A DNA stretch of 64,000 nucleotides from Pseudoroseicyclus tamaricis (lineage in GTDB: Bacteria > Pseudomonadota > Alphaproteobacteria > Rhodobacterales > Rhodobacteraceae): NCBI RefSeq assembly GCF_012070395.1, contig NZ_JAAFYS010000002.1, forward strand, positions 310,001 to 374,000, in the 5' to 3' direction. A program made the translations under genes and the position numbers. Shown here one piece after another: positions 1 to 11,650 of this stretch. A model generated the notes under the pieces. That model was not told the DNA's origin. It saw only the letters and a list, made by a program, of their open reading frames with translations, and searched no databases. Each line of letters begins with the position of its first letter. Positions within the stretch are counted from its first letter, which is position 1.

Positions 1-334
1 GGCGCTGGCGGCCGAGGGCGAGCGCTTCGACCTCGTCGTCTGCGATCCGCCCGCCTTCGCGCCCAATAAGGCGGCGCTCGACAAGGGCCTGCGCGCCTAC
101 GAGCGGGTCGCCCGGCTCGCGGCGCCGCTGGTGGCCGAGGGCGGGTATCTCTGCTGCTGCTCCTGCTCCCATGCCGCCGATCTGGCCAACTTCCGCGCCG
201 CCACCGCGCGCGGCATCGGCAAGGCCGGCCGGCGCGGGCAGCTGATCCATACCGGTTTCGCGGGGCCGGATCATCCGCAGCTCCCACAGCTGGCGGAGAG
301 CGGCTACCTGAAATCCGTGGTCTTCCGGCTCTAG
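1..334 (+). CDS. Class I SAM-dependent rRNA methyltransferase, C-terminal part (RlmI-like)
   Basis: Only the last ~110 codons are inside the window; the reading frame is open from base 2 to the TAG at 332-334. The fragment contains a DPPAFA motif, the (D/N)PPF-type catalytic motif of RlmI/RlmL-type cytosine-C5 rRNA methyltransferases, followed by a conserved Cys/Ser-rich strand (CCCSCSH), an H-P core and the C-terminal LKSVVFRL end typical of the family. These enzymes methylate 23S rRNA with S-adenosylmethionine. The following PIN gene starts on the very next base, suggesting co-transcription. The exact target cytosine cannot be told because the N-terminal half is missing. Confidence 0.75.
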   Translation, partial: ALAAEGERFDLVVCDPPAFAPNKAALDKGLRAYERVARLAAPLVAEGGYLCCCSCSHAADLANFRAATARGIGKAGRRGQLIHTGFAGPDHPQLPQLAESGYLKSVVFRL

Positions 335-871
335 ATGGTGCGCGCCGTCCTCGACGCCTGCGTCCTCTATCCGACGGTCATGCAGCGCATGCTGCTCGGC
401 GCCGCCCGCGCCGGGCTCTACGAGCCGCGCTGGTCGCCCCGGATCGAGGAGGAATGGGCCCGCGCCGCCGCCCGCAAGGGGCAGGAGGCCGCCGCCCGCG
501 GCGAGATCGCCCTCGCCGCCGCCGCCTTCCCGCGCGCCCGCGTCAGCTGGCCGCCGGAGCTGGAGCGCCGCCTCTGGCTGCCCGACCCGGCGGACGTGCA
601 TGTCCTCGCCGCCGCCATCGCCAGCTCGTCGGATGTCATCGTCACCTCCAACGCCAAGGACTTCCCGCGCAACGTCCTCGCCGACGAGGGCCTCTCCCGC
701 GCCGACCCCGACGCGCTGCTCCTCGGCTTCCACGAGGCCTCGCCGGAGCCGATGCGTGCCGTCGCCGAGGAGGTCCTCGCCGAGGCCCGCCGCCTCTCGG
801 GCCAGGAGTGGCAGATGCGCGCGCTCATGAAAAAGGCGCGTCTCCCCCGTCTCGGCAAGGTACTGACCTAG
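335..871 (+). CDS. PIN-domain protein (putative ribonuclease)
   Basis: A 178-residue protein starting immediately after the upstream stop codon. It opens with VLDACVLYP, the PIN-domain strand carrying the first acidic metal ligand, and has a later acidic cluster DPADVHVLAAA and VTSNAKDFP, matching the second and third acidic sites of PIN nucleases. PIN proteins cut single-stranded RNA in a metal-dependent way and are often VapC toxins; here no VapB-like antitoxin is adjacent, and coupling to a methyltransferase argues for a housekeeping or orphan role. Toxin function is therefore not supported by the context. Confidence 0.7.
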   Translation: MVRAVLDACVLYPTVMQRMLLGAARAGLYEPRWSPRIEEEWARAAARKGQEAAARGEIALAAAAFPRARVSWPPELERRLWLPDPADVHVLAAAIASSSDVIVTSNAKDFPRNVLADEGLSRADPDALLLGFHEASPEPMRAVAEEVLAEARRLSGQEWQMRALMKKARLPRLGKVLT

Positions 872-900
872 CCGCCGGGGCCCACCGCCCCCCTGTCTTT

Positions 901-943
901 GGTCCAGAAAATCCCGGAGGGCTCCGGGGGGCTGGCCCCCCGG
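901..943. repeat. Dispersed intergenic hairpin element, copy A
   Basis: The intergenic stretch after the PIN gene has GGTCC, an A-rich step, then a perfect 8-bp GC stem CCGGGGGG (924-931) / CCCCCCGG (936-943) with a four-base loop. A similarly organised element (GGCC, A-run, CCCTCGGGGG, then GC stem with short loop) is at 8561-8603. Such hairpins between convergent genes often act as terminators or repeat units; no T-run follows this one. Family membership is inferred from shared layout, not from identity. Confidence 0.45.
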
Positions 944-1006
944 TCCCTCAATCTCAGCTCTCGCGACACTCGGCCTTGTCAGCCCCGCCGGTTCAGCCCA
1001 ACCGGC

Positions 1007-2143
1007 TCAGCCCCGGTGGATCCAGCCCCCGCCGAACACCCGCGTGCCCTCGCCGGCGTAGAAGACGCAGGCCTGCCCCGGGCTCACGCCCTCCTCGGCG
1101 AGTGCCAGCTCCACCTCCGCCTCGCGCGGCCCGGTCGGGCGGACGATGGCGTCCACCGGTGCCTTGGTGGAGCGCACGCGCACCCGCAGGTGATACTCGG
1201 CCTCATCGGTGAAGGCGCCGTCACCGAGCCAGTTCACCTCCTTCACCGGGATGCGCCGCACCGCGAGCATGTCCCGCGAGCCGACGACCACCTGCCGGCT
1301 GTCGACATCCAGCCGGACGACGTAGAGCGGCTCCGACAGGCCGCCGATGCCCAGCCCGCGCCGCTGGCCGATCGTGTAGTGGATCACGCCCTCATGCGTG
1401 CCCAGCACCCGCCCGTCGGCATGGACGATCTCTCCCGGCTGCGCCGCCCCGGGGCGGATCTTCTCGATCAGCTTGGCGTAATCGCCGTCGGGCACGAAGC
1501 AGATGTCCTGGCTGTCAGGCTTGTCGGCGACGCCGAGCCCGTAGCGCTGCGCCAGCGCCCGCGTCTCCGCCTTGCTCTTGAGGTGGCCCAGCGGGAAGCG
1601 CAGGTAGGCCAGCTGCTCCTTCGTCGTCGAGAAGAGGAAGTAGCTCTGGTCGCGCGCCTCGTCGGCGGCCATGTGCAGCTCCGGCCCCGCCGGCCCGTCG
1701 AGGCGGCGGATGTAATGGCCGGTGGCCATGCAGTCGGCCTCGAGGTCCTTCGCCGTGCCAAGCAGATCCTGGAACTTCACACGTTCGTTACAGCGGATGC
1801 AGGGCACGGGCGTGGCCCCGCCAAGGTAGCTCTCGGCGAACTCGTCGATCACCGCCTCGCGGAACATGTTCTCGTAATCGAGCACGTAATGCGGAAAGCC
1901 CATCGCCTCGGCGACCCGGCGGGCATCGTGGATGTCCCGCCCGGCGCAGCAGGCGCCCTTCTTGGCCAGCGCGGCGCCGTGATCGTAAAGCTGCAGCGTC
2001 ACGCCGACGACGTCGAACCCCTCCTCGGCCAGCTGGGCGGCGACGACGGAGCTGTCGACGCCGCCGGACATGGCGACGACCACGCGGGTGCGGGCAGGGG
2101 CGCGGGCGAAGCCCAGCGCGTTGGGGGCGGTATCAAGCGGCAT
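1007..2143 (-). CDS. mnmA: tRNA-specific 2-thiouridylase MnmA
   Basis: The 378-residue protein has the PP-loop SGGVDSS at residues 26-32, the Cys pair of the first conserved region (C115 and C118 in [10 protein letters not shown]118 aligns with the catalytic Cys) and the second catalytic Cys (C215) in SQDICFVP. MnmA activates the wobble U34 of tRNA Lys, Glu and Gln by adenylation and inserts sulfur to give 2-thiouridine. Length is normal for the family. The ATG is preceded by AAGGA. It is divergent from sciP, and the 127-bp gap between them holds a CtrA-type box. A longer open frame on the opposite strand is a high-GC shadow. Confidence 0.96.
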   Translation of the reverse strand: MPLDTAPNALGFARAPARTRVVVAMSGGVDSSVVAAQLAEEGFDVVGVTLQLYDHGAALAKKGACCAGRDIHDARRVAEAMGFPHYVLDYENMFREAVIDEFAESYLGGATPVPCIRCNERVKFQDLLGTAKDLEADCMATGHYIRRLDGPAGPELHMAADEARDQSYFLFSTTKEQLAYLRFPLGHLKSKAETRALAQRYGLGVADKPDSQDICFVPDGDYAKLIEKIRPGAAQPGEIVHADGRVLGTHEGVIHYTIGQRRGLGIGGLSEPLYVVRLDVDSRQVVVGSRDMLAVRRIPVKEVNWLGDGAFTDEAEYHLRVRVRSTKAPVDAIVRPTGPREAEVELALAEEGVSPGQACVFYAGEGTRVFGGGWIHRG

Positions 2144-2204
2144 TTCGGAATCCTTGGCAATGGCCCGGAATATAGGAAAATCCTCTTTATCTACAAGCGC
2201 ACCA

Positions 2205-2220
2205 TTTACGACCCGTTAAC
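2205..2220 (+). promoter_or_regulatory. Near-consensus CtrA box upstream of sciP
   Basis: TTTA-N7-TTAAC reads at 2205-2220 and matches the full CtrA site TTAA-N7-TTAA at seven of eight positions. It lies about 50 bp upstream of the sciP start. In Caulobacter sciP is a CtrA-activated gene. Binding here is inferred from sequence only. Confidence 0.5.
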
Positions 2221-2270
2221 GCTCTTTCGACGAATGTCCGCCCTGCAAACGATCCACGGAGGGGTGAGAT

Positions 2271-2549
2271 ATGTATTTGCGCAAGGTGGACGGCCCCCGC
2301 GCCGTCCAGCTGCCGGATGGCAGCTATCTGTCGCGGGCGGATCTGCCGCCGCCCGACACGCGGCGCTGGGTGGCGTCGCGCAAGGCTGCGGTCGTCAAGG
2401 CGGTCAAGCACGGCCTCATCGGAAGGGAGACGGCGATGGAGACGTACGCCCTCTCGGACGACGAGTTCGAAAGCTGGGTCCGCGCCGTCGAGGTCCATGG
2501 CGAGGCGGCGCTGAAGGCGACTGCCCTCAAGCGGTATCGACAGGCTTAA
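2271..2549 (+). CDS. sciP: CtrA inhibitor SciP (DUF1153 family)
   Basis: The 92-residue protein carries the core of the DUF1153/SciP family: a PDG turn, the ADLPPPDTRRWV segment, then a helix-turn-helix-like stretch (RKAAVVKAVKHGLI, ALSDDEFESWVRAVEVHG). In Caulobacter SciP binds CtrA and blocks transcription of CtrA-dependent genes outside the right cell-cycle window. Position directly upstream of ctrA on the same strand supports the assignment. The ATG follows GGAGGGG at good spacing. It is probably controlled by the CtrA box at 2205-2220, giving a feedback pair with ctrA. Confidence 0.9.
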   Translation: MYLRKVDGPRAVQLPDGSYLSRADLPPPDTRRWVASRKAAVVKAVKHGLIGRETAMETYALSDDEFESWVRAVEVHGEAALKATALKRYRQA

Positions 2550-2575
2550 AAGGTCGACCTGTGGCGGTTCTTTCG

Positions 2576-2591
2576 GTAACGTAGGGTTAAC
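2576..2591 (+). promoter_or_regulatory. Near-consensus CtrA box upstream of ctrA
   Basis: GTAA-N7-TTAAC at 2576-2591 matches TTAA-N7-TTAA at seven of eight positions and sits about 50 bp upstream of the ctrA ATG. An additional inverted pair, AACC and GGTT around a six-base core, overlaps its right half (2589-2602). Autoregulation of ctrA is known in Caulobacter; here it is inferred. Confidence 0.5.
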
Positions 2592-2638
2592 CATATACGG
2601 TTTACTCTCCTCGTGCTGCTGAAGGAACGGAGGGCTGC

Positions 2639-3355
2639 ATGCGCGTGTTACTAGTTGAGGACGATCCTACCACGTCCAAGTCTATCGAGTTGATGCTGAC
2701 CCACGCCAACCTCAACGTCTATGCGACCGACATGGGCGAAGAGGGGATCGATCTGGCGAAGTTGTACGACTACGACCTGATCCTCTTGGATCTGAACCTG
2801 CCGGACATGACCGGGCACGAGGTTCTTCGCCAGTTGCGCGTGTCCCGCGTGGACACGCCCATTCTGGTGCTCACGGGCGACGATGCGACTGAAAGCAAAC
2901 TGAAAAGTTTCGGCTTCGGCGCGGATGACTACCTGACCAAGCCCTTCCACCGTGAAGAGCTGATCGCGCGCATCCACGCCATCATCCGCCGCTCCAAGGG
3001 GCATGCGCAGTCGATCATCAAGACCGGCCGCATCACGGTGAACCTCGATGCCAAGACGGTCGATGTCGACGGCAGCCCGGTGCACCTGACCGGCAAGGAG
3101 TACCAGATGTTCGAGCTGCTCTCTCTGCGCAAGGGCACCACCCTGACGAAGGAGATGTTCCTGAATCACCTCTACGGCGGCATGGACGAGCCGGAGCTGA
3201 AGATCATCGACGTCTTCATCTGCAAGTTGCGGAAGAAGCTCTCCCAGGCCACCGGCGGCGAGAACCATATCGAGACGGTCTGGGGCCGCGGCTACGTGCT
3301 GCGCGATCCCGATCCGGCCAACGCCGGCGAGACGCAGCTGGCCGTCGGCGCCTGA
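2639..3355 (+). CDS. ctrA: Cell-cycle response regulator CtrA
   Basis: The 238-residue OmpR-type regulator has a receiver domain (E7-D8-D9, phospho-acceptor D51, conserved Lys in LTKPF at K101) and a C-terminal winged helix ending [10 protein letters not shown]. The receiver region is strikingly CtrA-like ([17 protein letters not shown]), and the gene follows sciP as in related genomes. Phosphorylated CtrA activates flagellar, chemotaxis, gene-transfer-agent and division genes; in Rhodobacterales it is usually not essential. The short C-terminal tail after the winged helix ([14 protein letters not shown]) is variable in the family. The ATG follows GGAACGGAGGG. Confidence 0.96.
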   Translation: MRVLLVEDDPTTSKSIELMLTHANLNVYATDMGEEGIDLAKLYDYDLILLDLNLPDMTGHEVLRQLRVSRVDTPILVLTGDDATESKLKSFGFGADDYLTKPFHREELIARIHAIIRRSKGHAQSIIKTGRITVNLDAKTVDVDGSPVHLTGKEYQMFELLSLRKGTTLTKEMFLNHLYGGMDEPELKIIDVFICKLRKKLSQATGGENHIETVWGRGYVLRDPDPANAGETQLAVGA

Positions 3356-3374
3356 TCCGCGGCGCCGGGCGCGC

Positions 3375-3405
3375 TCTGCACATCCCTCGGGGCCCCATGT
3401 GCAGA
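3375..3405 (+). terminator. Strong hairpin after ctrA
   Basis: TCTGCACAT (3375-3383) pairs perfectly with ATGTGCAGA (3397-3405), and flanking GCGC arms extend the stem with a bulge. It begins 20 bases past the ctrA stop. There is no T-run, so it is either a Rho-assisted terminator or an mRNA 3'-end stabiliser between ctrA and ligA. Confidence 0.45.
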
Positions 3406-3512
3406 CGCGCCCGCGCCCGCCGAGACGCACCGGAAGGTGCGGCGAGGGCCACCGCCACGGGCCGGCCACCCTCAGCAGCGCGAGTCTGGACGGCCCGCCG
3501 GCCCCGGCCTAG

Positions 3513-8139
<4,627 letters not shown>

Positions 8140-8166
8140 CGGTTCTGTGCCTCTTTGTTCTCCGAT

Positions 8167-8181
8167 GTTCTCACAAAGTTC
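8167..8181 (+). promoter_or_regulatory. LexA-type SOS box 1 (GTTC-N7-GTTC)
   Basis: Exact GTTC, seven bases, GTTC. This is the SOS operator established for alphaproteobacteria such as Rhodobacter sphaeroides and Caulobacter. A third GTTC half-site lies at 8157-8160, six bases upstream. It starts 28 bp after recG ends and 74 bp before the start of the small gene at 8241. Confidence 0.75.
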
Positions 8182-8193
8182 TTTACAGAATCA

Positions 8194-8208
8194 GAACAAT
8201 GTGAGAAC
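8194..8208 (+). promoter_or_regulatory. LexA-type SOS box 2 (GAAC-N7-GAAC)
   Basis: Exact GAAC, seven bases, GAAC, the same operator read in the other orientation, 33 bp before the ATG at 8241. A -35-like TTTACA (8182-8187) lies between the two boxes, so a repressor on either would block a promoter here. Confidence 0.78.
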
Positions 8209-8240
8209 AAGTTTCCAGCAAGGGGTTGGGAGAGCCGAAG

Positions 8241-8360
8241 ATGGCACAGCGCGTGAAGCAGATGATCACCCGTGCGGAGCAGAGCTGGCTCGGCGACGCG
8301 GTCGGGGCACTCGGTCTTTTCGCGCTGCTGTTCGCGGCACTCTTCCTCTCCGGCACCTGA
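8241..8360 (+). CDS. 39-residue single-pass membrane protein, probably SOS-induced
   Basis: The frame ATG (8241) to TGA (8358-8360) encodes 39 residues: a basic N-terminal amphipathic part (MAQRVKQMITRAEQSW) followed by a ~20-residue hydrophobic helix (roughly 17-37), predicted N-in. GGGAGA precedes the ATG at good spacing. Two perfect LexA-type boxes lie in its promoter region and a strong terminator follows, so it is an independent, damage-controlled transcription unit after recG. Small LexA-controlled inner-membrane proteins that inhibit division are known (SidA in Caulobacter, 29 residues); similarity here is in size, topology and regulation, not in recognised sequence. Function is inferred only. 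Confidence 0.7.
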   Translation: MAQRVKQMITRAEQSWLGDAVGALGLFALLFAALFLSGT

Positions 8361-8485
8361 GTTTTCTGCCTGGCGAGTCTCGCAGGAAGACCTGGATCCA
8401 AGCGGCGCACTGCCTTGCGCCGCGCCTGAAGCTGCCTCTTCGGGTCCTGTCCCCCGGGTCTTTCGTCCCCACGAGATCGCTGCCT

Positions 8486-8523
8486 GCCGCCGCCGCCCCC
8501 TGCCCGGGCGGCGGCGGTTTTTT
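8486..8523 (+). terminator. Rho-independent terminator
   Basis: A CCGCCGCCGCC arm (8487-8497) pairs with GGCGGCGGCGG ending at 8517, followed by six Ts (8518-8523). It ends the transcript of the 39-residue protein about 125 bases after its stop. Confidence 0.85.
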
Positions 8524-8560
8524 CATCCGCCGGGGCCCGATCCCCCGGATCCCTCTTCAT

Positions 8561-8603
8561 CTGGCCAAAAATACCCTCGGGGGTGTGGGGGCAGCGCCCC
8601 CAC
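8561..8603. repeat. Dispersed intergenic hairpin element, copy B
   Basis: CTGGCC, an A-run, CCCTCGGGGG, then a perfect 8-bp stem GTGGGGGC (8585-8592) / GCCCCCAC (8596-8603) with loop AGC. It lies just downstream of the convergent MFS gene, and its layout parallels the element at 901-943. Confidence 0.5.
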
Positions 8604-8629
8604 GCGAGGCCGGAAACCCCGCGCCCCCG

Positions 8630-9832
8630 TCAGAGCTTCTGCGCGATCCCCCGCGCCAGCACCGCCAGCACCAGCACGCCCAGTCCCAGCGGCACCGGTG
8701 TGCCGTTGAAGGCCAGCCCGATCGGCCCGGCGATCAGCGTCGCCGCCACCGTGCCGAAGGCGGTGATCATCGAGGCCGCCATGCCGGCGACATGGCCGAG
8801 CGGCTGCAGCGCAAGCGCGTTGAGGTTGCCCATGCAGAGCCCCATCTGGAAGAAGATGGAGATCAGCCAGAGGTAGAAGAGCGGGAAGTGCCAGCTTTCC
8901 GGCGCCCAGAGCCAGCCCGCCAGCATCAGCGCCACCAGCCCGATCTGCGCCCACATCATGCCGCGTACCACGTTGCCCATGCCGACGCGCCCGACGATCC
9001 GGGCGTTCAGCGGCCCGCCCATGGAGGCGATTACCGCCACGCCGCCGAACCAGAGCGGAAAGCTCTCGCCGAGGCCGAAGGAGGCCTCGAAGAGCTGCTG
9101 GATGGAGGAGAGCGTGGCGAAGAGCATCGCGAAGATCAGCGCCTGCAGCGCGGTGGAGCGGCGGGCGAGTGGCTCGCGCACCACTTCGAGGAAGGCGGTC
9201 TTCAGCGGTGTGAAGCGCAGCTCCCGCCGGCGGTCCGCGGGGAGCGTCTCCTCGAGGCGGCTGACCATCCATATCGTGGTGGCCAGCGAGAAGATCGCGA
9301 GGAAGGCGAAGATGCCGCGCCAGTCGGCGAGGAAGAGGATGCCGGTGCCGAGGAGCGGCGCCAGCGCGGTGAGCAGCGCGAAGATCATCATCACGAAGGA
9401 GAGGAGGCGCGCCATCTCGTTCCCCTCGAAGCGGTCACGCACGCAGGCCAGCGCGATGACGCGGGGCGCCGCGGCGCCGAGGCCCTGCAGCACGCGCGCC
9501 GCCAGCATCCAGCCCAGCGAGTGGGACATGGTGGAGAGGAAGGCGCCGGCGAGGTAGAGCCCGGCGCCGATCAGCATCGCCGGCTTGCGGCCGATGGAAT
9601 CGGAGAGCGGGCCGGCGAAGAAGGTGCCGAGCCCCATGCCGAAGAGGAAGAAGGTGACGATCAGCTGCGCCTTGTTCGGCTCGCCGGGCGACAGCGTCTC
9701 TGCGATGTAGGGCAGGGCGGGCAGCATCGAATCGACCGACAGGGCGACGGTCGCCGTCAGCGCCGCCATCAGCGCGATGAACTCGAAGCGGCCCATGCCG
9801 GTGCGCCGGGCGACGGATGCCTCGGAGGTCAC
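8630..9832 (-). CDS. Bcr/CflA-type multidrug efflux MFS transporter
   Basis: A 400-residue, about 12-helix membrane protein. The loop 2-3 motif GPLSDSIGRKPAMLIG, the early DSMLPALPYIAETL segment and VLQGLGAAAPRVIALACVRD are characteristic of the Bcr/CflA drug-resistance branch, which uses proton antiport to export compounds such as bicyclomycin or chloramphenicol. The most plausible start is GTG at 9832, overlapping the stop of the upstream DsbA-like gene as GTGA; a longer frame reaching ATG at 10039 would run through that gene and is rejected. Substrate is unknown. Confidence 0.85.
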   Translation of the reverse strand: MTSEASVARRTGMGRFEFIALMAALTATVALSVDSMLPALPYIAETLSPGEPNKAQLIVTFFLFGMGLGTFFAGPLSDSIGRKPAMLIGAGLYLAGAFLSTMSHSLGWMLAARVLQGLGAAAPRVIALACVRDRFEGNEMARLLSFVMMIFALLTALAPLLGTGILFLADWRGIFAFLAIFSLATTIWMVSRLEETLPADRRRELRFTPLKTAFLEVVREPLARRSTALQALIFAMLFATLSSIQQLFEASFGLGESFPLWFGGVAVIASMGGPLNARIVGRVGMGNVVRGMMWAQIGLVALMLAGWLWAPESWHFPLFYLWLISIFFQMGLCMGNLNALALQPLGHVAGMAASMITAFGTVAATLIAGPIGLAFNGTPVPLGLGVLVLAVLARGIAQKL

Positions 9833-10461
9833 GACGCCTCCGTCCCTTCGATCTCGGCGATGACCTGGCGCCAGAGGTCCGGCGGCTGCGCACCGGGGAC
9901 GACATGGCGCTCGGCGACGATGAAGGTCGGCACGGCGGTCACGCCCATGCCGCGGGCCTGCACGTCGAGATCGCGGATCTCCGCCTCGTCGGCGCCGGAG
10001 GCAATGAGGCGCAGGATCATCTCCCGATCCATCCCCCACTCGGCGCCGATATCGGCCAGCACCTCGGCATCGCCGATGTCGCGCCCGTCCTGCCAGTAGG
10101 CGGTGAAGAGGCCGGAGACGACCGGGGTCGCCCGCCCCTCCAGCGTCGCCCAGTGGATCAGCCGGTGCGCGTCGAGCGTGTTGGGGATGCGCGTGATCTT
10201 GTCATGGTTCAGCGACACGCCGGCCTTGGCCGCATGCTCATCGATCACGGCGTAGGAGCGGGCCGCCGCCTCCTTGCCGAACTTCGCCTCGAGATAGGCG
10301 CGCCGGTCGGCGCCCTCGCGGGGCATGTCGGGGTTGAGCTGGAAGGGCCTCCACGTGAGCTCGAATGGGTTCAGAACCCCCTCCAGAGCTTTGAAGAGGT
10401 TGGCCTTTCCGATGTAGCACCAGGGGCAGACCGGGTCTGAGAAGATGTCGAGCCGAACCAT
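9829..10461 (-). CDS. DsbA-family oxidoreductase (FrnE-like)
   Basis: A 210-residue thioredoxin-fold protein with CPWC at residues 12-15 in a DIFSDPVCPWCYIGK context, the cis-Pro region GVTAVPTFIV near the C terminus, and the helical insertion typical of FrnE/2-hydroxychromene-2-carboxylate isomerase relatives. It has no signal peptide, so it is cytoplasmic and probably a thiol-disulfide oxidoreductase. The ATG at 10461 is chosen because GGAAAGG precedes it and homologs start with the strand leading to CPWC; an in-frame ATG at 10497 adds a poorly conserved proline-rich stretch. It is coupled to the MFS gene by a GTGA overlap. Confidence 0.85.
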   Translation of the reverse strand: MVRLDIFSDPVCPWCYIGKANLFKALEGVLNPFELTWRPFQLNPDMPREGADRRAYLEAKFGKEAAARSYAVIDEHAAKAGVSLNHDKITRIPNTLDAHRLIHWATLEGRATPVVSGLFTAYWQDGRDIGDAEVLADIGAEWGMDREMILRLIASGADEAEIRDLDVQARGMGVTAVPTFIVAERHVVPGAQPPDLWRQVIAEIEGTEAS

Positions 10462-10570
10462 GGGCGGCCTTTCCGGGCTTGAGAATGTGGGGGGCACCCC
10501 GCGCGGCTGGCCGCCGGGGCGCGCTTCGCCCTGTTTAGGCGCGGGCGCGGGGGCTGTCCAATGCGTGCCA

Positions 10571-10600
10571 TTGCCTCAGGGGCAAGCCGCGCCCTATAGA
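10571..10600 (+). promoter_or_regulatory. Promoter and possible operator of the XRE-cupin gene
   Basis: TTGCCT (10571-10576) and TATAGA (10595-10600) are separated by 18 bp. An inverted repeat TTGCC-N5-GGCAA (10571-10585) overlaps the -35. Transcription would begin at about 10606-10608, at the start codon itself, suggesting a leaderless mRNA. Confidence 0.45.
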
Positions 10601-10607
10601 GACGGCC

Positions 10608-11231
10608 ATGACCCTCGAAGAGAACGGCTCGATCCTGCGCCTTGCGCGCGAAGGCGGCGGCGACGAGCACGCGCTGCCGCTCGACCTCGGCGCGCGCGTG
10701 CGAGAGCTGCGCAAGGCCCAGGGCTGGACGCTGGAGCAGGCGGCGAGCCAGGCCGGGCTGGCCCGCTCGACGCTCTCCAAGATCGAGAACGGGCAGATGT
10801 CCCCTACCTACGATGCTCTGAAGAAGCTGGCGACGGGGCTGCAGATCTCCGTCCCCCAGCTCTTCACGCCGCCGTCGCGCGGTCAGGTGACGGGGCGCAT
10901 GGTGACGACCCGCGCCGGGGAGGGGACGGCGCATCCGACGGCGACCTACGAACACGAGCTCCTGTCCGCCGGCATGACCCGCAAGCAGATGCTGCCTTAC
11001 CGGGCCCGGGTGCGGGCGCGGCGGATGGAGGAGTTCGACGGCTGGGTGCGACACGACGGAGAGGAGTTCCTCTACGTGCTGACGGGGGTGATCCGCCTCT
11101 ACACCGAGTTCTACGAGCCGGTGGAGATGAAGCGCGGCGACAGCGCCTATTACGACGCCTCGATGGGCCACAACGTGGTGTCGGTGAGCCCGGAGGACGC
11201 GACGATCCTGTGGGTGACGTCGCTCGGCTGA
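10608..11231 (+). CDS. XRE-family transcriptional regulator with C-terminal cupin domain
   Basis: The 207-residue protein has an XRE helix-turn-helix at about residues 30-84 (LGARVRELRKAQGWTLEQAA ... STLSKIENGQMSPTYDAL) and a cupin fold at about 125-205 (GEEFLYVLTGVIRLYTE, MGHNVVSV). Such HTH-cupin proteins sense small metabolites and control nearby transport or catabolic genes, for example PuuR-type. No ribosome-binding site is evident and the -10 box ends only seven bases before the ATG, so leaderless translation is plausible. It is convergent with the CsbD-like gene and divergent from the DsbA-like gene; target genes are unknown. Confidence 0.85.
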   Translation: MTLEENGSILRLAREGGGDEHALPLDLGARVRELRKAQGWTLEQAASQAGLARSTLSKIENGQMSPTYDALKKLATGLQISVPQLFTPPSRGQVTGRMVTTRAGEGTAHPTATYEHELLSAGMTRKQMLPYRARVRARRMEEFDGWVRHDGEEFLYVLTGVIRLYTEFYEPVEMKRGDSAYYDASMGHNVVSVSPEDATILWVTSLG

Positions 11232-11245
11232 GGCTGCCGCGGGGA

Positions 11246-11267
11246 GCGGAAACCATATGGTTTCCGC
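11246..11267. repeat. Perfect 22-bp palindrome at gene end
   Basis: GCGGAAACCAT joined to ATGGTTTCCGC is a perfect palindrome centred between the convergent XRE-cupin and CsbD-like genes. Two close relatives occur at 23507-23528 and 23531-23552, again next to a gene 3' end. Likely a dispersed palindromic unit or bidirectional terminator element. Confidence 0.55.
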
Positions 11268-11294
11268 CTGCGGGAAATCGCCGCCCGCCCGGCC

Positions 11295-11540
11295 TCACTC
11301 CTCGTCTTCGGGGTCGTCGAGCTCGCCCGCGATCTCGCGCTCGTCCATGTTCTCAAGGAAGTCGCCCAGCTCCTCCTCGGCCTCTTCCTCGTCGAGGCTC
11401 TCAACCTCGGCGAGGTAGGCAAGGAAGCCCGCCTCGTCGCCATCCATCTCTTCCAGCTTCTCCTCGTCCATGTCGGGCCAGCGAGCGAGGATGAAGGGAA
11501 TGGATTCCTGCCAGTTCTCTTCGATGCGTGTCCATTTCAT
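11295..11540 (-). CDS. Small very acidic protein, CsbD-like N terminus
   Basis: 81 residues. The start resembles CsbD stress proteins (W-x-R-I-E-x-N-W...W near residues 3-21), but the C-terminal half is a run of Asp and Glu (EVESLDEEEAEEELGDFLENM), which ordinary CsbD proteins lack. The ATG at 11540 fits the family N terminus; a longer frame upstream adds unrelated residues. Role unknown; CsbD proteins are general-stress induced in other bacteria. Confidence 0.6.
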   Translation of the reverse strand: MKWTRIEENWQESIPFILARWPDMDEEKLEEMDGDEAGFLAYLAEVESLDEEEAEEELGDFLENMDEREIAGELDDPEDEE

Positions 11541-11650
11541 CGGGATGTCTGCCTTGGCTGCGTTTGAACAGGAAGAAACCGGGAGCGAGCCCCCGGTTCC
11601 ATGGCATTGCATTGATTCTGGAGCGCCGGCCAGAGGGGGCGCCGCGGCGC

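Noticed and set aside
335-871. Toxin-antitoxin module around the PIN protein
   Set aside because: No small DNA-binding antitoxin gene is upstream or downstream; the neighbour is an rRNA methyltransferase.
899-2584. 561-codon plus-strand open frame opposite mnmA
   Set aside because: Shadow of mnmA running on through sciP in another frame.
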